A stretch of 64,000 nucleotides of DNA from Planctomycetota bacterium (lineage in GTDB: Bacteria; Planctomycetota; UBA1135; JAKEFM01), in the NCBI GenBank assembly GCA_022616055.1, contig JAKEFM010000283.1, forward strand, positions 1-64,000, read 5' to 3'. This document shows, piece by piece, positions 17,402 to 34,528 of the stretch (within the stretch, counting starts at the first letter, position 1; each line of letters opens with the position of its first letter). A program made the translations under genes and the position numbers. A model generated the notes under the pieces. It was not told where the DNA came from and searched no databases. It saw only the letters and a program-made list of their open reading frames with translations.

Positions 17402-17427
17402 CCGGATTCGGTCGGGGGGACGGGGCG

Positions 17428-19635
17428 CTAGGGGAGCGGCGGGGTCGCGAGGACCTGCAGCCCGTTCGACGAGGAGATGCCGAGGGCGTTCGGCGCCGCC
17501 GCGTCGATCCCGAAGTACTGGAAGTAGAGGTTCGCCCCCGCGGCGCCCGTGGCGGGGATCGGGAGGTCGAAGCGCCCGAACCCGTTCGCGTCGATCGACA
17601 TCAGCCCGAGCGAGACGAGCCCGCCCAGGTCGAGGTTCACGTTGATCCCGAGGACGTCCGTCGTCGGGATCGACAGCCCGGAGAGGAAGAGGAAGCCCAC
17701 CCCGGCCGGCTTCCCGTTCGACACGCAGAAGGCGAAGGCGGCGTTCCCCTCCGCCGCGGGCCCGTTGACTCCGAGGGCCGGGACGAGGCCCCCGGTCCCG
17801 GCGGTGCCGACTCCGTAGGGGGTGGCGTTCGTGCTCCCGGTCCCCGTGTAGGACTTCGACTCGGGGGCCCCCGCGAGGTCCGTCGAGAAGCCCGTGTTCC
17901 CGTGCTCGTCCGTCGAGGCGACGGAGTAGACGACGTTCCCGACGTAGGAGCCGGGGATCGCCCCGCGGAAGAGCTGGCCCCCCGAGTAGTGCATCGGGAC
18001 GTCGGCCATCGGGCAGCCGTCGACGGTCACCTCGATCACCGTCGTGTTCCGTCCCGCCTGGTACAGGGGGGAGTTGTCGTAGACTTGGGTGCGCACGACG
18101 GTGGGCGCGCTCCCGGCCCCGCGGTTCGGCGCCTGCTCGAGCCGCTTCGCCCGCGGGGGGATCGCCTCGACCGTGTTCAGGTTGTTGCGCATGAACACCT
18201 CGGCGCCCCCGCCGTCGACGGCCCAGGCCGCGTCGTAGTCCCCGTCGTTGTCCCAGTCCGCGATGTCGACGTCGAGGGTAGTCCCCGGGAACGCCGGGAG
18301 GACCGCGCCTCCCGCATTCTGCAGGACGAAGCTCCCCGTCAGGCCGGAGGGGACGAAGTTGTTGAAGTAGATCCGGTCCGGCGTGCCGAACCCCGTGAAC
18401 GCGGCCACCGCGATGTCGAGGTCACCGTCCCCGTCGAAGTCGCCGAAGTCGGGCTCGTTGTCGTCGCCGCTCGAGCCGGCCAGCGTGAGGAAGCCCGTGA
18501 GCTGGCCCGTCCCGGTGTTGTAGGCGAGGCGGTCGTTGAAGGCGCTGCCGTCCCCGGCGTAGTTGAGGAGGTAGGCGTCGAGGTCGCTGTCGTTGTCGAG
18601 GTCCGCGAGGTTCTGCTCGTAGTTCCCCGTGTTCCCGGAGGCGGACGTGTAGACGAAGGCGGTCATGTCGCGCCAGAGGAGGCTCCCGGTCTCCTGCAGC
18701 CGGTTGAAGTAGGCGCGCGGCTGGGAGTTCCTCGACCCTAGGAAGATGTCGAGGTCGAGGTCGTTGTCGAGGTCGGCGAACATGGCGGCGAGCTGGTGGG
18801 TCGCGATGTCGCAGTTGAGCCCCGTCGTGTTCGTCGTGCCGTTGAGCTGCGTCCCCTCGCACCAGAGGCCGGGGTTCGTGTTGAGGATGTTCGATCCGGA
18901 GAGCTGGAAGCCCGAGGGGTTGAACTCGGAGAAGAACCCCACCCCGTCGTTCAGGAAGATCCGCGTCGGGGCGCTCCCGTTGAAGTTCTCCCCGTACGTC
19001 GCGTGGAGGAGGTCCATGTCCCCGTCGTTGTCGACGTCCCCGAATCCGCACTCGCACGACCAGTCCTTGAACCCGCTCGAGGGGAAGAGTCCAACGAGGA
19101 GGGAGGCGGGGATCGAGGACTGGTAGGGGTGCCCGGGGCCGGGCCCCATCGCGAGCCCCACCCAGCGGGTGGAGGTCTGGTCCTGGAAGAATCCCGCGGT
19201 CCCTCCCTGGAGCCCACCCATGTTGACGACCCAGCGGTTGCTCTGCGCGCTCACGGTCGAGGTGTTCGAGATGTAGGCGTCGAGGTCGCCGTCGAGGTCG
19301 ATGTCGACGAGCTGGACGTCCCGGCTGTCGTCCGCGATCCCGGTCCAGCGCGTCCCGGTCTGGTCCTGGAAGGCGCCGAGGGTCCCCGCCTGGAGGTTCC
19401 CCATGTTGACCCAGACCCGGTCGACCTGGTTCCCCAGGTCTCCCCCGTCGGCGAGGACGCAGTCGAGGTCGCCGTCGTTGTCGATGTCGCCGAAGTGGAG
19501 GCGCTCCGTGTACCCGATGGAGGGCGCCGCCCCGGGGGTGTTCGTGAAGGGATTGACGGCCGTGAAGGTCGTCTGGGCGAATCCGGGAGCGGCGAGGAGG
19601 CCGCTCATGGCGAGGATGCGAAGGGACGTTCTCAT
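17428..19635 (-). CDS. Secreted FG-GAP/VCBS-repeat protein with shared C-terminal module
   Basis: The product has 735 residues, with a signal peptide (MRTSLRILAMSGLLAAPGFAQ). Most of it (about residues 40-470) consists of VCBS/FG-GAP-type repeats with calcium-binding cores such as DIDNDGDLD, DIDLDGDLD, DVDNDGDMD and DFDGDGDLD, predicted to form a beta-propeller. Residues of about 500-600 resemble an immunoglobulin-like segment (VIEVTVDG to VYSVASTDEHGN). The last roughly 110 residues (from GNAAFAFCV to the end, with DLPIP and YFQYF) form the C-terminal module shared with six other secreted proteins here. Such proteins usually act at the cell surface in binding or adhesion; the ligand is unknown. 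A clear terminator follows. Confidence 0.85.
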   Translation of the reverse strand: MRTSLRILAMSGLLAAPGFAQTTFTAVNPFTNTPGAAPSIGYTERLHFGDIDNDGDLDCVLADGGDLGNQVDRVWVNMGNLQAGTLGAFQDQTGTRWTGIADDSRDVQLVDIDLDGDLDAYISNTSTVSAQSNRWVVNMGGLQGGTAGFFQDQTSTRWVGLAMGPGPGHPYQSSIPASLLVGLFPSSGFKDWSCECGFGDVDNDGDMDLLHATYGENFNGSAPTRIFLNDGVGFFSEFNPSGFQLSGSNILNTNPGLWCEGTQLNGTTNTTGLNCDIATHQLAAMFADLDNDLDLDIFLGSRNSQPRAYFNRLQETGSLLWRDMTAFVYTSASGNTGNYEQNLADLDNDSDLDAYLLNYAGDGSAFNDRLAYNTGTGQLTGFLTLAGSSGDDNEPDFGDFDGDGDLDIAVAAFTGFGTPDRIYFNNFVPSGLTGSFVLQNAGGAVLPAFPGTTLDVDIADWDNDGDYDAAWAVDGGGAEVFMRNNLNTVEAIPPRAKRLEQAPNRGAGSAPTVVRTQVYDNSPLYQAGRNTTVIEVTVDGCPMADVPMHYSGGQLFRGAIPGSYVGNVVYSVASTDEHGNTGFSTDLAGAPESKSYTGTGSTNATPYGVGTAGTGGLVPALGVNGPAAEGNAAFAFCVSNGKPAGVGFLFLSGLSIPTTDVLGINVNLDLGGLVSLGLMSIDANGFGRFDLPIPATGAAGANLYFQYFGIDAAAPNALGISSSNGLQVLATPPLP

Positions 19636-19829
19636 CCGTGTGACTCCGTGGATCGCTGGGGGCCGGGGGCCGGGGTAGGCGCTCGGGGGGTGGGAACGGC
19701 GGCCCTCTACGGACGCGTCGGGGGGACCGTGAGTTCCCGCGGGGGCAGGTGACGGGAGAAGGGTACCGTCCCCCCCGGCGTTCGGGAAGGGGCCGGGGGA
19801 AATCCCGCGCCCCGGTTACCCGGCGCGTC

Positions 19830-19860
19830 GTACCTCGCGGGAGCGTGCGCCATGAGGTAC
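19830..19860 (+). promoter_or_regulatory. Inverted repeat spanning the SSB-like start codon
   Basis: GTACCTC (19830-19836) is the exact reverse complement of GAGGTAC (19854-19860). The second arm begins on the last base of the ATG at 19852-19854, and the CGGGAG ribosome-binding site would sit in the loop. Folding in the transcript could hide the start codon and allow autoregulation by the encoded DNA/RNA-binding protein. Confidence 0.35.
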
Positions 19861-20358
19861 GACTTCAGCGGGATCGAGGACGTCCAGGACTTCGTCGCCG
19901 TCCCGAACGGGACCTACCTCTGCCGGGTCGCGGAGGTCCGGGAGCGCCGGTCGCGGGATGGCTCCGAGCGGTGGTCCCTGCGGTGGGTCGTCGAGGACGG
20001 CCCCTACGCGGGTCGGACCGCCGCGTGGGACAACCTGACCTGGAGCGACCGGGGGATCCGGAGGGTGAAGTTCGTCCTCGGGAAGCTCGGCCAGCCGGTC
20101 GGAGGGGTGGTGGAGGTGGAGCCCCAGTCCCTCGTCGGCCGGCTCGCCCGGGTGAGCGTCTTCTCCGAGGAGTTCGTGAACCCGGCTACGGGGGTGCGTC
20201 AGGTCCGCTCGCGCGTGCCTTTCGCTGGGTACGAGGGAGCGCCGGAGCCCCCGGCACCTCCGGAGGGGCTCCCCTCCGGAGGCGACGGGGCCCGGCCCGG
20301 CGGCGAGCCGGAGGGGGAGGACGGCGAGGAAGAAGCGGAGGTCGAGGCGCCCTTCTAG
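19852..20358 (+). CDS. DUF669/SSB-like protein with acidic C-terminal tip
   Basis: The product has 168 residues. The core (about residues 15-125: PNGTYLCRVAEVRE, SLRWVVEDGPYAGR, KFVLGKLGQP) resembles DUF669-type OB-fold proteins, mostly known from phages as single-strand DNA-binding proteins. The C-terminal 40 residues are Gly/Pro/Glu-rich and end EVEAPF, recalling the acidic DDDIPF-type tip with which bacterial SSB recruits partners. The family call is from pattern only and moderately secure. No phage genes surround it, so it appears to be chromosomal. The neighbour downstream, cytidine deaminase, also concerns nucleotides but lies 94 bases away. Confidence 0.55.
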   Translation: MRYDFSGIEDVQDFVAVPNGTYLCRVAEVRERRSRDGSERWSLRWVVEDGPYAGRTAAWDNLTWSDRGIRRVKFVLGKLGQPVGGVVEVEPQSLVGRLARVSVFSEEFVNPATGVRQVRSRVPFAGYEGAPEPPAPPEGLPSGGDGARPGGEPEGEDGEEEAEVEAPF

Positions 20359-20452
20359 GTCGACGGCGCGTTGACCCGGTTCCCTCCTCCGCTACCCTCC
20401 CCCTCGCCGCCCTCCTCCCCGGCTCCGGGTAGGCCGGAAGCGGAAGGGACCG

Positions 20453-20860
20453 ATGGACGATCGCAACATGCTCGCCGTCGCCGAACAGGCCGCCGCGGTG
20501 GCCTACGCCCCCTACTCGGGGGCGAAAGTGGGGGCGACCCTCCTCGCCGCCGACGGGCGCTTCTTCACCGGGTGCAACGTCGAGAACGCCTCCTTCGGGC
20601 TGACGATCTGCGCCGAGCGATCGGCCGTCTTCAAGGCGGTGAGCGACGGGGCGAGGCGCTTCCGCCGGATGGCGGTCTACGTCTACGCGGAGCGCCTCTT
20701 CCCTCCCTGCGGGGCGTGCCGGCAGGTGCTCCACGAGTTCGCGCCCGACCTCTCCCTCATCGCCTCCTGCGCGGGGGGCGAGACCCGCGAGTGGAAGCTC
20801 GCCGACCTCCTCCCCCACGCGTTCTCCGGCGCGGGGCTCGACTCGCTCCGGAGGAAGTGA
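20453..20860 (+). CDS. cdd: Cytidine deaminase
   Basis: This enzyme deaminates cytidine and deoxycytidine to uridine forms in pyrimidine salvage. The 135 residues match the homotetrameric type. The catalytic zinc site is complete: Cys53 and the proton shuttle Glu55 in TICAERSA, and Cys86/Cys89 in PPCGACRQ. The substrate-binding segment GCNVENASFGL is also present. It converges with the GH116-like gene with a 15-base gap and no clear terminator. Confidence 0.95.
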   Translation: MDDRNMLAVAEQAAAVAYAPYSGAKVGATLLAADGRFFTGCNVENASFGLTICAERSAVFKAVSDGARRFRRMAVYVYAERLFPPCGACRQVLHEFAPDLSLIASCAGGETREWKLADLLPHAFSGAGLDSLRRK

Positions 20861-20875
20861 GGGGGTCCGCCGGGA

Positions 20876-27835
<6,960 letters not shown>

Positions 27836-27839
<4 letters not shown>

Positions 27840-28555
27840 AGGTCCGGCGCCTCCACCGGTGGGATCTCTCCCCCCGCGCGGCGATCCGGCTCCAGGAGCG
27901 GCTCCGCGAGCGCCTCGTCCTGCGCGGCGGTCCTCGCTCCCCGCGCTGGATCGCCGCGGCGGACGCCTCGTTCGACGACCGGTTCGTCTATGGAGTGGCG
28001 GTCCTCTGGGATGCGACGCGGGGAGAGATCGTCGAGGTCCGCACCGCCCGTCGTCCCCTCACCTTTCCCTACGTCCCGGGTCTCCTCTCCTTCCGCGAGG
28101 CGCCGACCCTGCTCGACGCGCTCCGGCCGCTCTCCCGGAAGCCCGACCTCGTCCTCGCGGACGGCCAGGGGATCGCGCATCCGCGCGGCTTCGGCGTCGC
28201 GTGCCACCTCGGTCTCCTCCTCGATCTCCCGACGATCGGCGTGGCGAAGTCCCTCCTCGTCGGCGAGCACGGCGCGCTCTCGCGACGCGCGGGCGCGGCC
28301 GTCCCCCTGCGCTTCAGGGGAAGGCAGGTCGGGTGGGCGTTCCGAAGCCGGGACGGAGTGAAACCTCTCTTCGTCTCGCCCGGGCACCGCGTCGGCTTGG
28401 CGGCGGCGCTTCGCCTCGCTCGCGGGATCCGCCGCCGATTCCGGCTTCCCGACCCGATCCGCGCCGCCGACTCCGCATCCCGCGCGTTCCGTCGCGGAAA
28501 CGTCGCTCGGACGATAACCTATGCGCTATCCGTCTCCGGGGAAGCCTCCGCATGA
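27836..28555 (+). CDS. nfi: Endonuclease V
   Basis: This enzyme cuts DNA (or RNA) one base past deoxyinosine, removing deaminated adenine. The product has 239 residues from the GTG at 27836 (GTGA overlap). The conserved metal-binding segments are present: [20 protein letters not shown], and [20 protein letters not shown]. The Asp, Glu and Asp of these motifs match the family triad. It is followed by pckG with an ATGA overlap, so the repair and gluconeogenic genes appear co-translated. Confidence 0.92.
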
Positions 28556-30303
28556 CCAACCGCGCGCTCACGGCCTGGGTCGAAGACGTCGCCCGCCACA
28601 CCCGCCCCGACTCCGTCGTCTGGTGCGACGGCTCGGAGGTGGAAAACCGCCGCCTGATCGACGGGATGCTCGCGGACGGGACGCTGCTTCGATTGAACGA
28701 GGCGAAGCACCCGAACTCCTTCCTCCACCGCAGCCACCCGAGCGACGTCGCCCGGACGGAGCACCTCACCTTCATCTGCTCCGACGCGAAGGAGGAGGCG
28801 GGACCGAACAACAACTGGATGTCCCCGGCCGACGCGCGCGCGAAGGTCTGGCCCCTCTTCGGCGGGGCGATGAAGGGCCGGACGATGTACGTCGTCCCCT
28901 ACGTGATGGGGCCGCTCGGCTCGCCGCACTCGAAGGTCGGGATCGAGATCACGGACTCGCCGTACGTCGCGATTTCGATGCGGATCATGACGCGCATGGG
29001 GAAGGCGGCCCTCGACCAGCTCGGGGACTCGGCCGACTACGTGAAGGGGCTCCACTCCCTCGGCGACCTCTCCCCGGAGCGCCGCTACATCCTCCACTTC
29101 CCCAAGGCTCGCGAGATCTGGAGCGTCGGGTCGGGCTACGGCGGGAACGCCCTCCTCGGGAAGAAGTGCTTCGCGCTGCGGATCGCGAGCGTGCAGGGGC
29201 GGGACGAGGCGTGGATGGCCGAGCACATGCTCATCGTCGGGGTCGAGTCCCCCGAGGGGGAGACGACCTACGTCGCGGCGGCCTTCCCGAGCGCGTGCGG
29301 CAAGACGAACCTTGCGATGCTCGTCCCCCCTCCGACCCAGAAGGGATGGAAGGTCTGGACCGTCGGCGACGACATCGCGTGGATGCGCCCCGGCCCGGAC
29401 GGGCGACTCCGCGCCGTGAACCCCGAGGCGGGGTTCTTCGGCGTCGCGCCGGGGACGAGCGCGAAGACCAATCCGAACGCGCTCGCCGCCCTCTCGCGGA
29501 ACTCGATCTTCACGAACGTGGCGCTGACCGGGGACGGCTCCCCCTGGTGGGAGGGGCTCGACGGCGCCGTGCCGGAGCGCCTGACCGACTGGAGGGGGAA
29601 GCCCTGGACGCGGGGCTCGGGCGAGAAGGCGGCGCACCCGAACTCGAGGTTCACGGCGCCCGCCGCCCAGTGCCCCTCGATCTCGCCCAAGTGGGAGGAC
29701 CCGGAGGGGGTGCCGATCTCGGCGATCCTCTTCGGAGGACGGCGCGCGACGACGTTCCCCCTGGTCTTCCAGTCGTTCGACTGGAACCACGGCGTCTTCG
29801 TCGGGGCCGGCACCGGCTCCGAGACGACGGCGGCGCAGAGCGGCGCGGTCGGCGTCGTCCGCCGCGATCCGATGGCCATGCTCCCCTTCTGCGGCTACGA
29901 CATGGCCGACTACTTCGGCCACTGGCTCGCGATGGGGAAGCGGATCGCGAACCCGCCGAGGATCTTCCACGTGAACTGGTTCCGGACCGGCTCCGACGGG
30001 AGGTTCCTCTGGCCCGGGTTCGGGGACAACCTCCGGGTCCTGCGCTGGGTGGTCGAGCGCTGCCGCGGGAAGGGGGAGGCCGTCCGGACGCCGATCGGGT
30101 GGGTCCCGGGCGAGGGGGGGATCGACCTCGGGGGTCTCTCGATGCCGGCCGGGGCGATGCGGGGATTGCTGCGCGTCGACCGCGAGGAGTGGAAGCCCGA
30201 GATCGCCGACATCCGCGCCTTCTTCGCGAAGTTCGGTGCGCGGCTCCCGGCCGAGATGCGCTCGCAGGTCGACGCCCTCGAGCGCCGGTTCGAGGGTCAG
30301 TAG
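28552..30303 (+). CDS. pckG: Phosphoenolpyruvate carboxykinase (GTP)
   Basis: This enzyme converts oxaloacetate and GTP to phosphoenolpyruvate and CO2, the entry to gluconeogenesis, or the reverse in some anaerobes. The 583-residue length is typical for the GTP class. The P-loop variant FPSACGKTN is at 245-253, with the active-site cysteine in it, and other conserved segments ([32 protein letters not shown]) are intact. The ATG at 28552 overlaps the endonuclease V stop. The stop codon overlaps by 7 bases with the convergent FG-GAP gene. Confidence 0.97.
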   Translation: MTNRALTAWVEDVARHTRPDSVVWCDGSEVENRRLIDGMLADGTLLRLNEAKHPNSFLHRSHPSDVARTEHLTFICSDAKEEAGPNNNWMSPADARAKVWPLFGGAMKGRTMYVVPYVMGPLGSPHSKVGIEITDSPYVAISMRIMTRMGKAALDQLGDSADYVKGLHSLGDLSPERRYILHFPKAREIWSVGSGYGGNALLGKKCFALRIASVQGRDEAWMAEHMLIVGVESPEGETTYVAAAFPSACGKTNLAMLVPPPTQKGWKVWTVGDDIAWMRPGPDGRLRAVNPEAGFFGVAPGTSAKTNPNALAALSRNSIFTNVALTGDGSPWWEGLDGAVPERLTDWRGKPWTRGSGEKAAHPNSRFTAPAAQCPSISPKWEDPEGVPISAILFGGRRATTFPLVFQSFDWNHGVFVGAGTGSETTAAQSGAVGVVRRDPMAMLPFCGYDMADYFGHWLAMGKRIANPPRIFHVNWFRTGSDGRFLWPGFGDNLRVLRWVVERCRGKGEAVRTPIGWVPGEGGIDLGGLSMPAGAMRGLLRVDREEWKPEIADIRAFFAKFGARLPAEMRSQVDALERRFEGQ

Positions 30304-32144
30304 CCGAGCCGCAGCCGCAGGCCGTTCGTCAGCGTGAGGGGGAGCGGGGGGGCTCCCGGCAGCGGCGGCCCGTTCGGATCGAGGACGAGGGACTGGAAGA
30401 CGAGGTCCGCGCCGGCGAAGGCATAGGCGCCCGGGACCGGGATCGGGAGGGTGAGGACGCCGGAGGCGTTCGAGAGGCCGGAGGCGAAGAGCCCGATCGT
30501 CAGCAGGTCGAGGTGGACCGTGCACCCGTTCGGAAGCGGGAGTGGGCCCAGGAGGGAGGGGAGGCTGGCGAAGACCGCCACCGGGACCGCCGGGGGAGCG
30601 CCCGTGAGGAAGAGGCCGAAGCCGGCGTTCCCGAGGAGGGGGAGGCCGGAGGCGGAGAGGGCGGGGGCGATCCCGAGGGAGTTCTGGCAGCCGGTCCCGA
30701 CGGGGACCGCCGAGGCGGCGCCCGAGGACTGGACGACCGTGATCCGCTGGTCGGCGGCGACGCTCGTCAGGGTGTCCGCCGTCCCGTCGAGCCAGTGGAC
30801 GATCACCTCGTCGACGAGGGTCGAGGAGCCGAGGCCGAAGTGGGCCGGGAGGAGGTTCTGGCTGAAGGCACCGGCCGAGGCGTTCGCGAGGCGGGTGCGG
30901 TGCTGCGTCCCGACGACGATCTCGACGGTGGCGCCAATCCCGGATCTATTGTCGATCGTCCCCACCGGGACGACCTGGAGCCAGTGGTTGGAGTTCCCCG
31001 AGTTCTGGTAGAGGCGGTCGCGGAAGCCGCTCGTCGCGTGGATGTCGAGGTCGCCGTCGTTGTCGTAGTCGACGAAGGCGCAGTCGAAGCCGGGGCTGAC
31101 GCCGAGGCTCGCCCCGGCCGCGCCCGGGACCTCGAGGAAGGAGAGCCCGCCGAGGTTCCGGTAGAGGCGGTTCACGCCGGCGAAGTCCTGGACGTAGATG
31201 TCGAGCCAGCCGTCGTTGTCGTAGTCCCCGACGTCGCAGCCGTGCCCGTTCGTCGGCGGCCCGAAGACGCCCGCGGCGAGGGCGATGTCGGTCATCGGGA
31301 GGACGCCGTCGTTGCGGTAGAGGTGGTTCGGCTCCATCTGCGCCCCGGCCACGAAGAGGTCGAGGTCCCCGTCCTCGTCGAAGTCGGCGAAGTCGCAGCC
31401 GTAGGTGTTCGGCTGGTAGTCCACCCCGGCCGGGGCCGCGATCTCCGTGTAGAGGAGGGCGCCGGTGCCGATCTGGTTGTTCCGGTAGAGGCGGTTGATC
31501 GTCGCCGGTCCGCAGTTCGAGACGAAGCAGTCGAAGTCCCCGTCGAGGTCGAAGTCCCCCCAGGTGACGCCGTAGCCGTGGGACTGGGGGTCGCCGAGGC
31601 CGGTCGCCGCCGTGAGGTCGGTGAAGGTCCCGTCCCCGTCATTCGAGAAGAACCGGAACGGGTCGAGCTCCTTCGTCACGTAGAGGTCGAGGTCGCCGTC
31701 GCGCTCGTGGTCGACCCAGATCACCCCCTGCGCGAAGGTGTTGTCGGCCGAGCCCGAGGCGGCGGCCACGTCGACGAACGCCGCGGGGAAGTTGTTCTTG
31801 AAGAGGTTGTTCCCGGCGAAGTTCCCGAGGTAGAGGTCGGGCTTTCCGTCGCGGTCGAAGTCCCCCCAGGCCGCGGACCACCCGCTCGAGGCGTGGGAGA
31901 CCGCCATCGAGACCGTCACGTTCGCGAAGGCGGTCCCGTCGTTGCGGAGGAGCCGGCTCGTCGAGCCCTGGTTCTGGAGGTAGACGTCGAAGTCGCCGTC
32001 CCCGTCGTAGTCGGCCCAGGCGAGGCCGCGGGTCGAGTCGTTGGTGCTCGGCCAGCCGAGCGAGGGGGCGACGTCGGTGAACGTCTGTCCGGTCGCTCCC
32101 TGGGCGAGGAGGAGGAGGGCGGCGGTGGGGAGAGGGGTCTTCAT
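30297..32144 (-). CDS. Secreted FG-GAP protein with ASPIC/UnbV domain and shared C-terminal module
   Basis: I chose the ATG at 32144 ([20 protein letters not shown]), which yields a signal peptide. The product has 615 residues. About residues 20-375 hold VCBS/FG-GAP repeats ([34 protein letters not shown]). An ASPIC/UnbV-type domain ([33 protein letters not shown]) occupies about 385-470. This combination is like the CRTAC family of surface proteins. The last 130 or so residues carry the shared module ([37 protein letters not shown]). The protein is probably at the cell surface or outside; the ligand is unknown. It converges with pckG and diverges from the next secreted protein. Confidence 0.88.
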   Translation of the reverse strand: MKTPLPTAALLLLAQGATGQTFTDVAPSLGWPSTNDSTRGLAWADYDGDGDFDVYLQNQGSTSRLLRNDGTAFANVTVSMAVSHASSGWSAAWGDFDRDGKPDLYLGNFAGNNLFKNNFPAAFVDVAAASGSADNTFAQGVIWVDHERDGDLDLYVTKELDPFRFFSNDGDGTFTDLTAATGLGDPQSHGYGVTWGDFDLDGDFDCFVSNCGPATINRLYRNNQIGTGALLYTEIAAPAGVDYQPNTYGCDFADFDEDGDLDLFVAGAQMEPNHLYRNDGVLPMTDIALAAGVFGPPTNGHGCDVGDYDNDGWLDIYVQDFAGVNRLYRNLGGLSFLEVPGAAGASLGVSPGFDCAFVDYDNDGDLDIHATSGFRDRLYQNSGNSNHWLQVVPVGTIDNRSGIGATVEIVVGTQHRTRLANASAGAFSQNLLPAHFGLGSSTLVDEVIVHWLDGTADTLTSVAADQRITVVQSSGAASAVPVGTGCQNSLGIAPALSASGLPLLGNAGFGLFLTGAPPAVPVAVFASLPSLLGPLPLPNGCTVHLDLLTIGLFASGLSNASGVLTLPIPVPGAYAFAGADLVFQSLVLDPNGPPLPGAPPLPLTLTNGLRLRLGY

Positions 32145-32333
32145 CGGAGTCTCCGGCCGGAGTCGGGGACCCAGCGTCCGGGAAGGAAAGGATGAGGCCG
32201 GCGCGCGCGCTCCGCCAGCGGGTGTCACCCAGGGAGTAGAGGGGGATAGATTGTCGCGGCGCTCGCCTCCCGGGATTCCGGGAGGAGCGCCTCGCATCCG
32301 GCGACCCCGCGCCGCCGGAAGGAGACCGTTGCC

Positions 32334-33698
32334 ATGGATCGCCCTCGAACCGCGCGCGCGCTCGTCGCCCTGCTGCTCCTCGCGGGAACCCTCCGAGCGC
32401 AGCTCCCGGACGGCTGGTACGCCGTCGCCTCCTTCACTCCCAACAACCCGGCCACCGCGCCTGGGACCGGAGGCGTCTTCTTCGTCCACCCTCGGACGCC
32501 GGGAGTGGTCGTCCCGGTCACCGGCCTGCCGCCCGACGTCGCGACTCCGGCGCCGTTCGTCGGGGCCGACGCGATCCTCCGGCTCCCCGGCGGGGACCTC
32601 GTGGTCAACGGATACGGCGCCTTCGGCGCGCCCGTTCACCTCTACGTCCTCACGCTCGCCGGCAGCGCCGTGACGGGGACGCAGACCTTCGATCTGGGCC
32701 TCTACATCTCCGGGCTGGGGAACCCCCAGAACGCCCTGCTCCCCAACGGGGACATCCTCGTCGCCGTGGACGGCGTCGGAGTTTCCCCTGAGCCGCTCGC
32801 CGGGCAGATCCTCGGGCGCGTCTCTCCGGCGTCGGGGACGATCGTCGCCGTCCCCGTCGCCCCGCCGCCGGCCGGCGCGATCAACGCCCTCGCCGTGGAT
32901 CCTTCGGGCGCGACGGCGTTCCTCGGGATGGTCTCCTCTCCCGACTCCTCCGCCGTCTACAGCGTGCCGGTCGCCGGCGGGGCTCCCGCGCTCGTCGCGA
33001 CCCTTCCCTCCGCCGTGTCGGGCCTCGATTTCCGCTCGGGGAGCCTCCTCCTCGCCGCCTGCAATATCGTCGCCCCGTTCCTCTTCGAGATCGACCTCGC
33101 ACCGAACCCCGCGACGGTGACCCCCGTGACGACGACGACCGGCGCGATCCAGGCGATCGACGTCGAGACGGCGACGGGGAACCACGCGATCGCGGCGGCC
33201 CGGACCGGCACGCCGGCGAACGCCGTCCACTGGATGACTCCTGCGGGCGCGGCGACCTTCCTCACCACGGGCCCGCCGGGAGGGTGGGGGATCGCGGGGG
33301 GGATCGCGATCGACCCGAATCCCGAGGAGTACGGGACGGCGACGCCCGGCACCTTCTCCTACTCTTGGACGCTCGCCCCCAATCCAGGCGGACTGCCGAC
33401 GGTCGGGAACGCCGCCTTCGGCCTGACCGTGGGCGCCACCGGTCCTTCGGCGGCGGGCCTGTACGCGGCGAGCCTCGGGTCGGCGAGCCTCTCCAACTTC
33501 GGGGGCTTCGGGTTCACCCTCCTCCTCGATCCGGCCCAGGTCCTCTTCCTCCTCCCCCACGCCGGAGCGATCCCCCTCCCGATCCCGAACGACCCGGCGC
33601 TCGCGGGGGCGCGCGTCTTCTTCCAGAGCTTCCACGCCGACGCCGGGGCTCCCCTCGGGGTCGCGGCGACCCGGGGGCTCGAGGCGAGCGTGCTCTAG
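32334..33698 (+). CDS. Secreted beta-propeller-like protein with shared C-terminal module
   Basis: The product has 454 residues with a signal peptide (ALVALLLLAGTLRAQ). Residues of about 25-330 alternate short hydrophobic strands with Pro/Gly turns, as in six- or seven-bladed propellers (for example ILRLPGGDLVVNGYG, INALAVDPSGATAFLG). No catalytic residues are recognised. The last 95 residues (from GNAAFGLTV, with IPLPIPNDPALAGARVFFQSF) are the shared module. The gene is divergent from the ASPIC protein gene (189-base gap) and its TAG stop overlaps the convergent mazG stop. Confidence 0.8.
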   Translation: MDRPRTARALVALLLLAGTLRAQLPDGWYAVASFTPNNPATAPGTGGVFFVHPRTPGVVVPVTGLPPDVATPAPFVGADAILRLPGGDLVVNGYGAFGAPVHLYVLTLAGSAVTGTQTFDLGLYISGLGNPQNALLPNGDILVAVDGVGVSPEPLAGQILGRVSPASGTIVAVPVAPPPAGAINALAVDPSGATAFLGMVSSPDSSAVYSVPVAGGAPALVATLPSAVSGLDFRSGSLLLAACNIVAPFLFEIDLAPNPATVTPVTTTTGAIQAIDVETATGNHAIAAARTGTPANAVHWMTPAGAATFLTTGPPGGWGIAGGIAIDPNPEEYGTATPGTFSYSWTLAPNPGGLPTVGNAAFGLTVGATGPSAAGLYAASLGSASLSNFGGFGFTLLLDPAQVLFLLPHAGAIPLPIPNDPALAGARVFFQSFHADAGAPLGVAATRGLEASVL

Positions 33699-34528
33699 AC
33701 GGCGCTCGCGGGGCGCGCCTTCGCCTCGTGCCAGAGCGCCTCGATCTCGGCGGCGCTCGCCTCGGCGAAGGGCCTCCCGAGCCGATTCTCGACGAAGCGA
33801 AACCGCTCCCCGAACCGCTCGACCGCGTGGCGGAGCGCGATCTCGGGGTTCACTCCCGTCTTGCGCCCGCAGACGGCCACGGCGAGGAGGAGGTCCCCCA
33901 TCTCCGCCTCGATCCGCTCGCGGTCGCCGCTCGCGAGCGCGGCGCGCAGCTCCTCCCGCTCCTCGTCCACCTTCGCGGCGGCGTCCTCGAGCTTCTCCCA
34001 GTCGAACCCGACCCGCGCGGCCTTCTCGACGACCCGGAAGGCGCGCAGGAGCGCCGGCAGCGCGCGCGGCACCCCCGCGATCGCCGAGCGGTCCTCCCCC
34101 TCCTTCTTCTCCTCCCCCTTGATCGTCTCCCAGTTCCGCAGGACCTCGCCGACGCCGGAGACCTTCGTCTCGCCGAAGACGTGAGGGTGGCGGCGGACGA
34201 GCTTCTCCGCGACCCCCGCGGCGCTGTCGGCGAGGGTGAACCGTCCCCCCTCCTCCGCGATCCAGGCGAGGGAGACGAGCACCATCAGGAGGTCGCCGAC
34301 CTCCTCGCAGACCTCCTCGGGGCGCGCGGCGGCGATCGAGTCGGCGACCTCGTAGGCCTCCTCGATGACGAAGGGGGCCATCGACTCGATCGTCTGGCTC
34401 CGGTCCCAGGGGCAACCCGAGGGCGAGCGGAGGCGCTCGACGACCTCGAGGAGCCGGCGCAGGCCGGCGAGCTTGTCGCGGAGGCTCGGGGGGGTCGGGC
34501 CGCTCGGGGCGGCCGCCCCTTCCGTCAC
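33695..34528 (-). CDS. mazG: Nucleoside triphosphate pyrophosphohydrolase MazG
   Basis: This enzyme hydrolyses (d)NTPs to monophosphates, cleaning the nucleotide pool or lowering ppGpp-related stress. The start is the GTG at 34528 in a GTGA overlap with the upstream metalloprotease. The product has 277 residues, close to the E. coli length. The first MazG unit (about 25-130) contains CPWDRSQT and the metal-binding EEAYEVADSI and EEVGDLLMVLV. The second unit (about 165-270) has EEREELRAAL and EAEMGDLLLAVA. Both look intact. Translational coupling to a secreted protease gene is odd and probably reflects genome packing. Confidence 0.93.
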   Translation of the reverse strand: MTEGAAAPSGPTPPSLRDKLAGLRRLLEVVERLRSPSGCPWDRSQTIESMAPFVIEEAYEVADSIAAARPEEVCEEVGDLLMVLVSLAWIAEEGGRFTLADSAAGVAEKLVRRHPHVFGETKVSGVGEVLRNWETIKGEEKKEGEDRSAIAGVPRALPALLRAFRVVEKAARVGFDWEKLEDAAAKVDEEREELRAALASGDRERIEAEMGDLLLAVAVCGRKTGVNPEIALRHAVERFGERFRFVENRLGRPFAEASAAEIEALWHEAKARPASAV

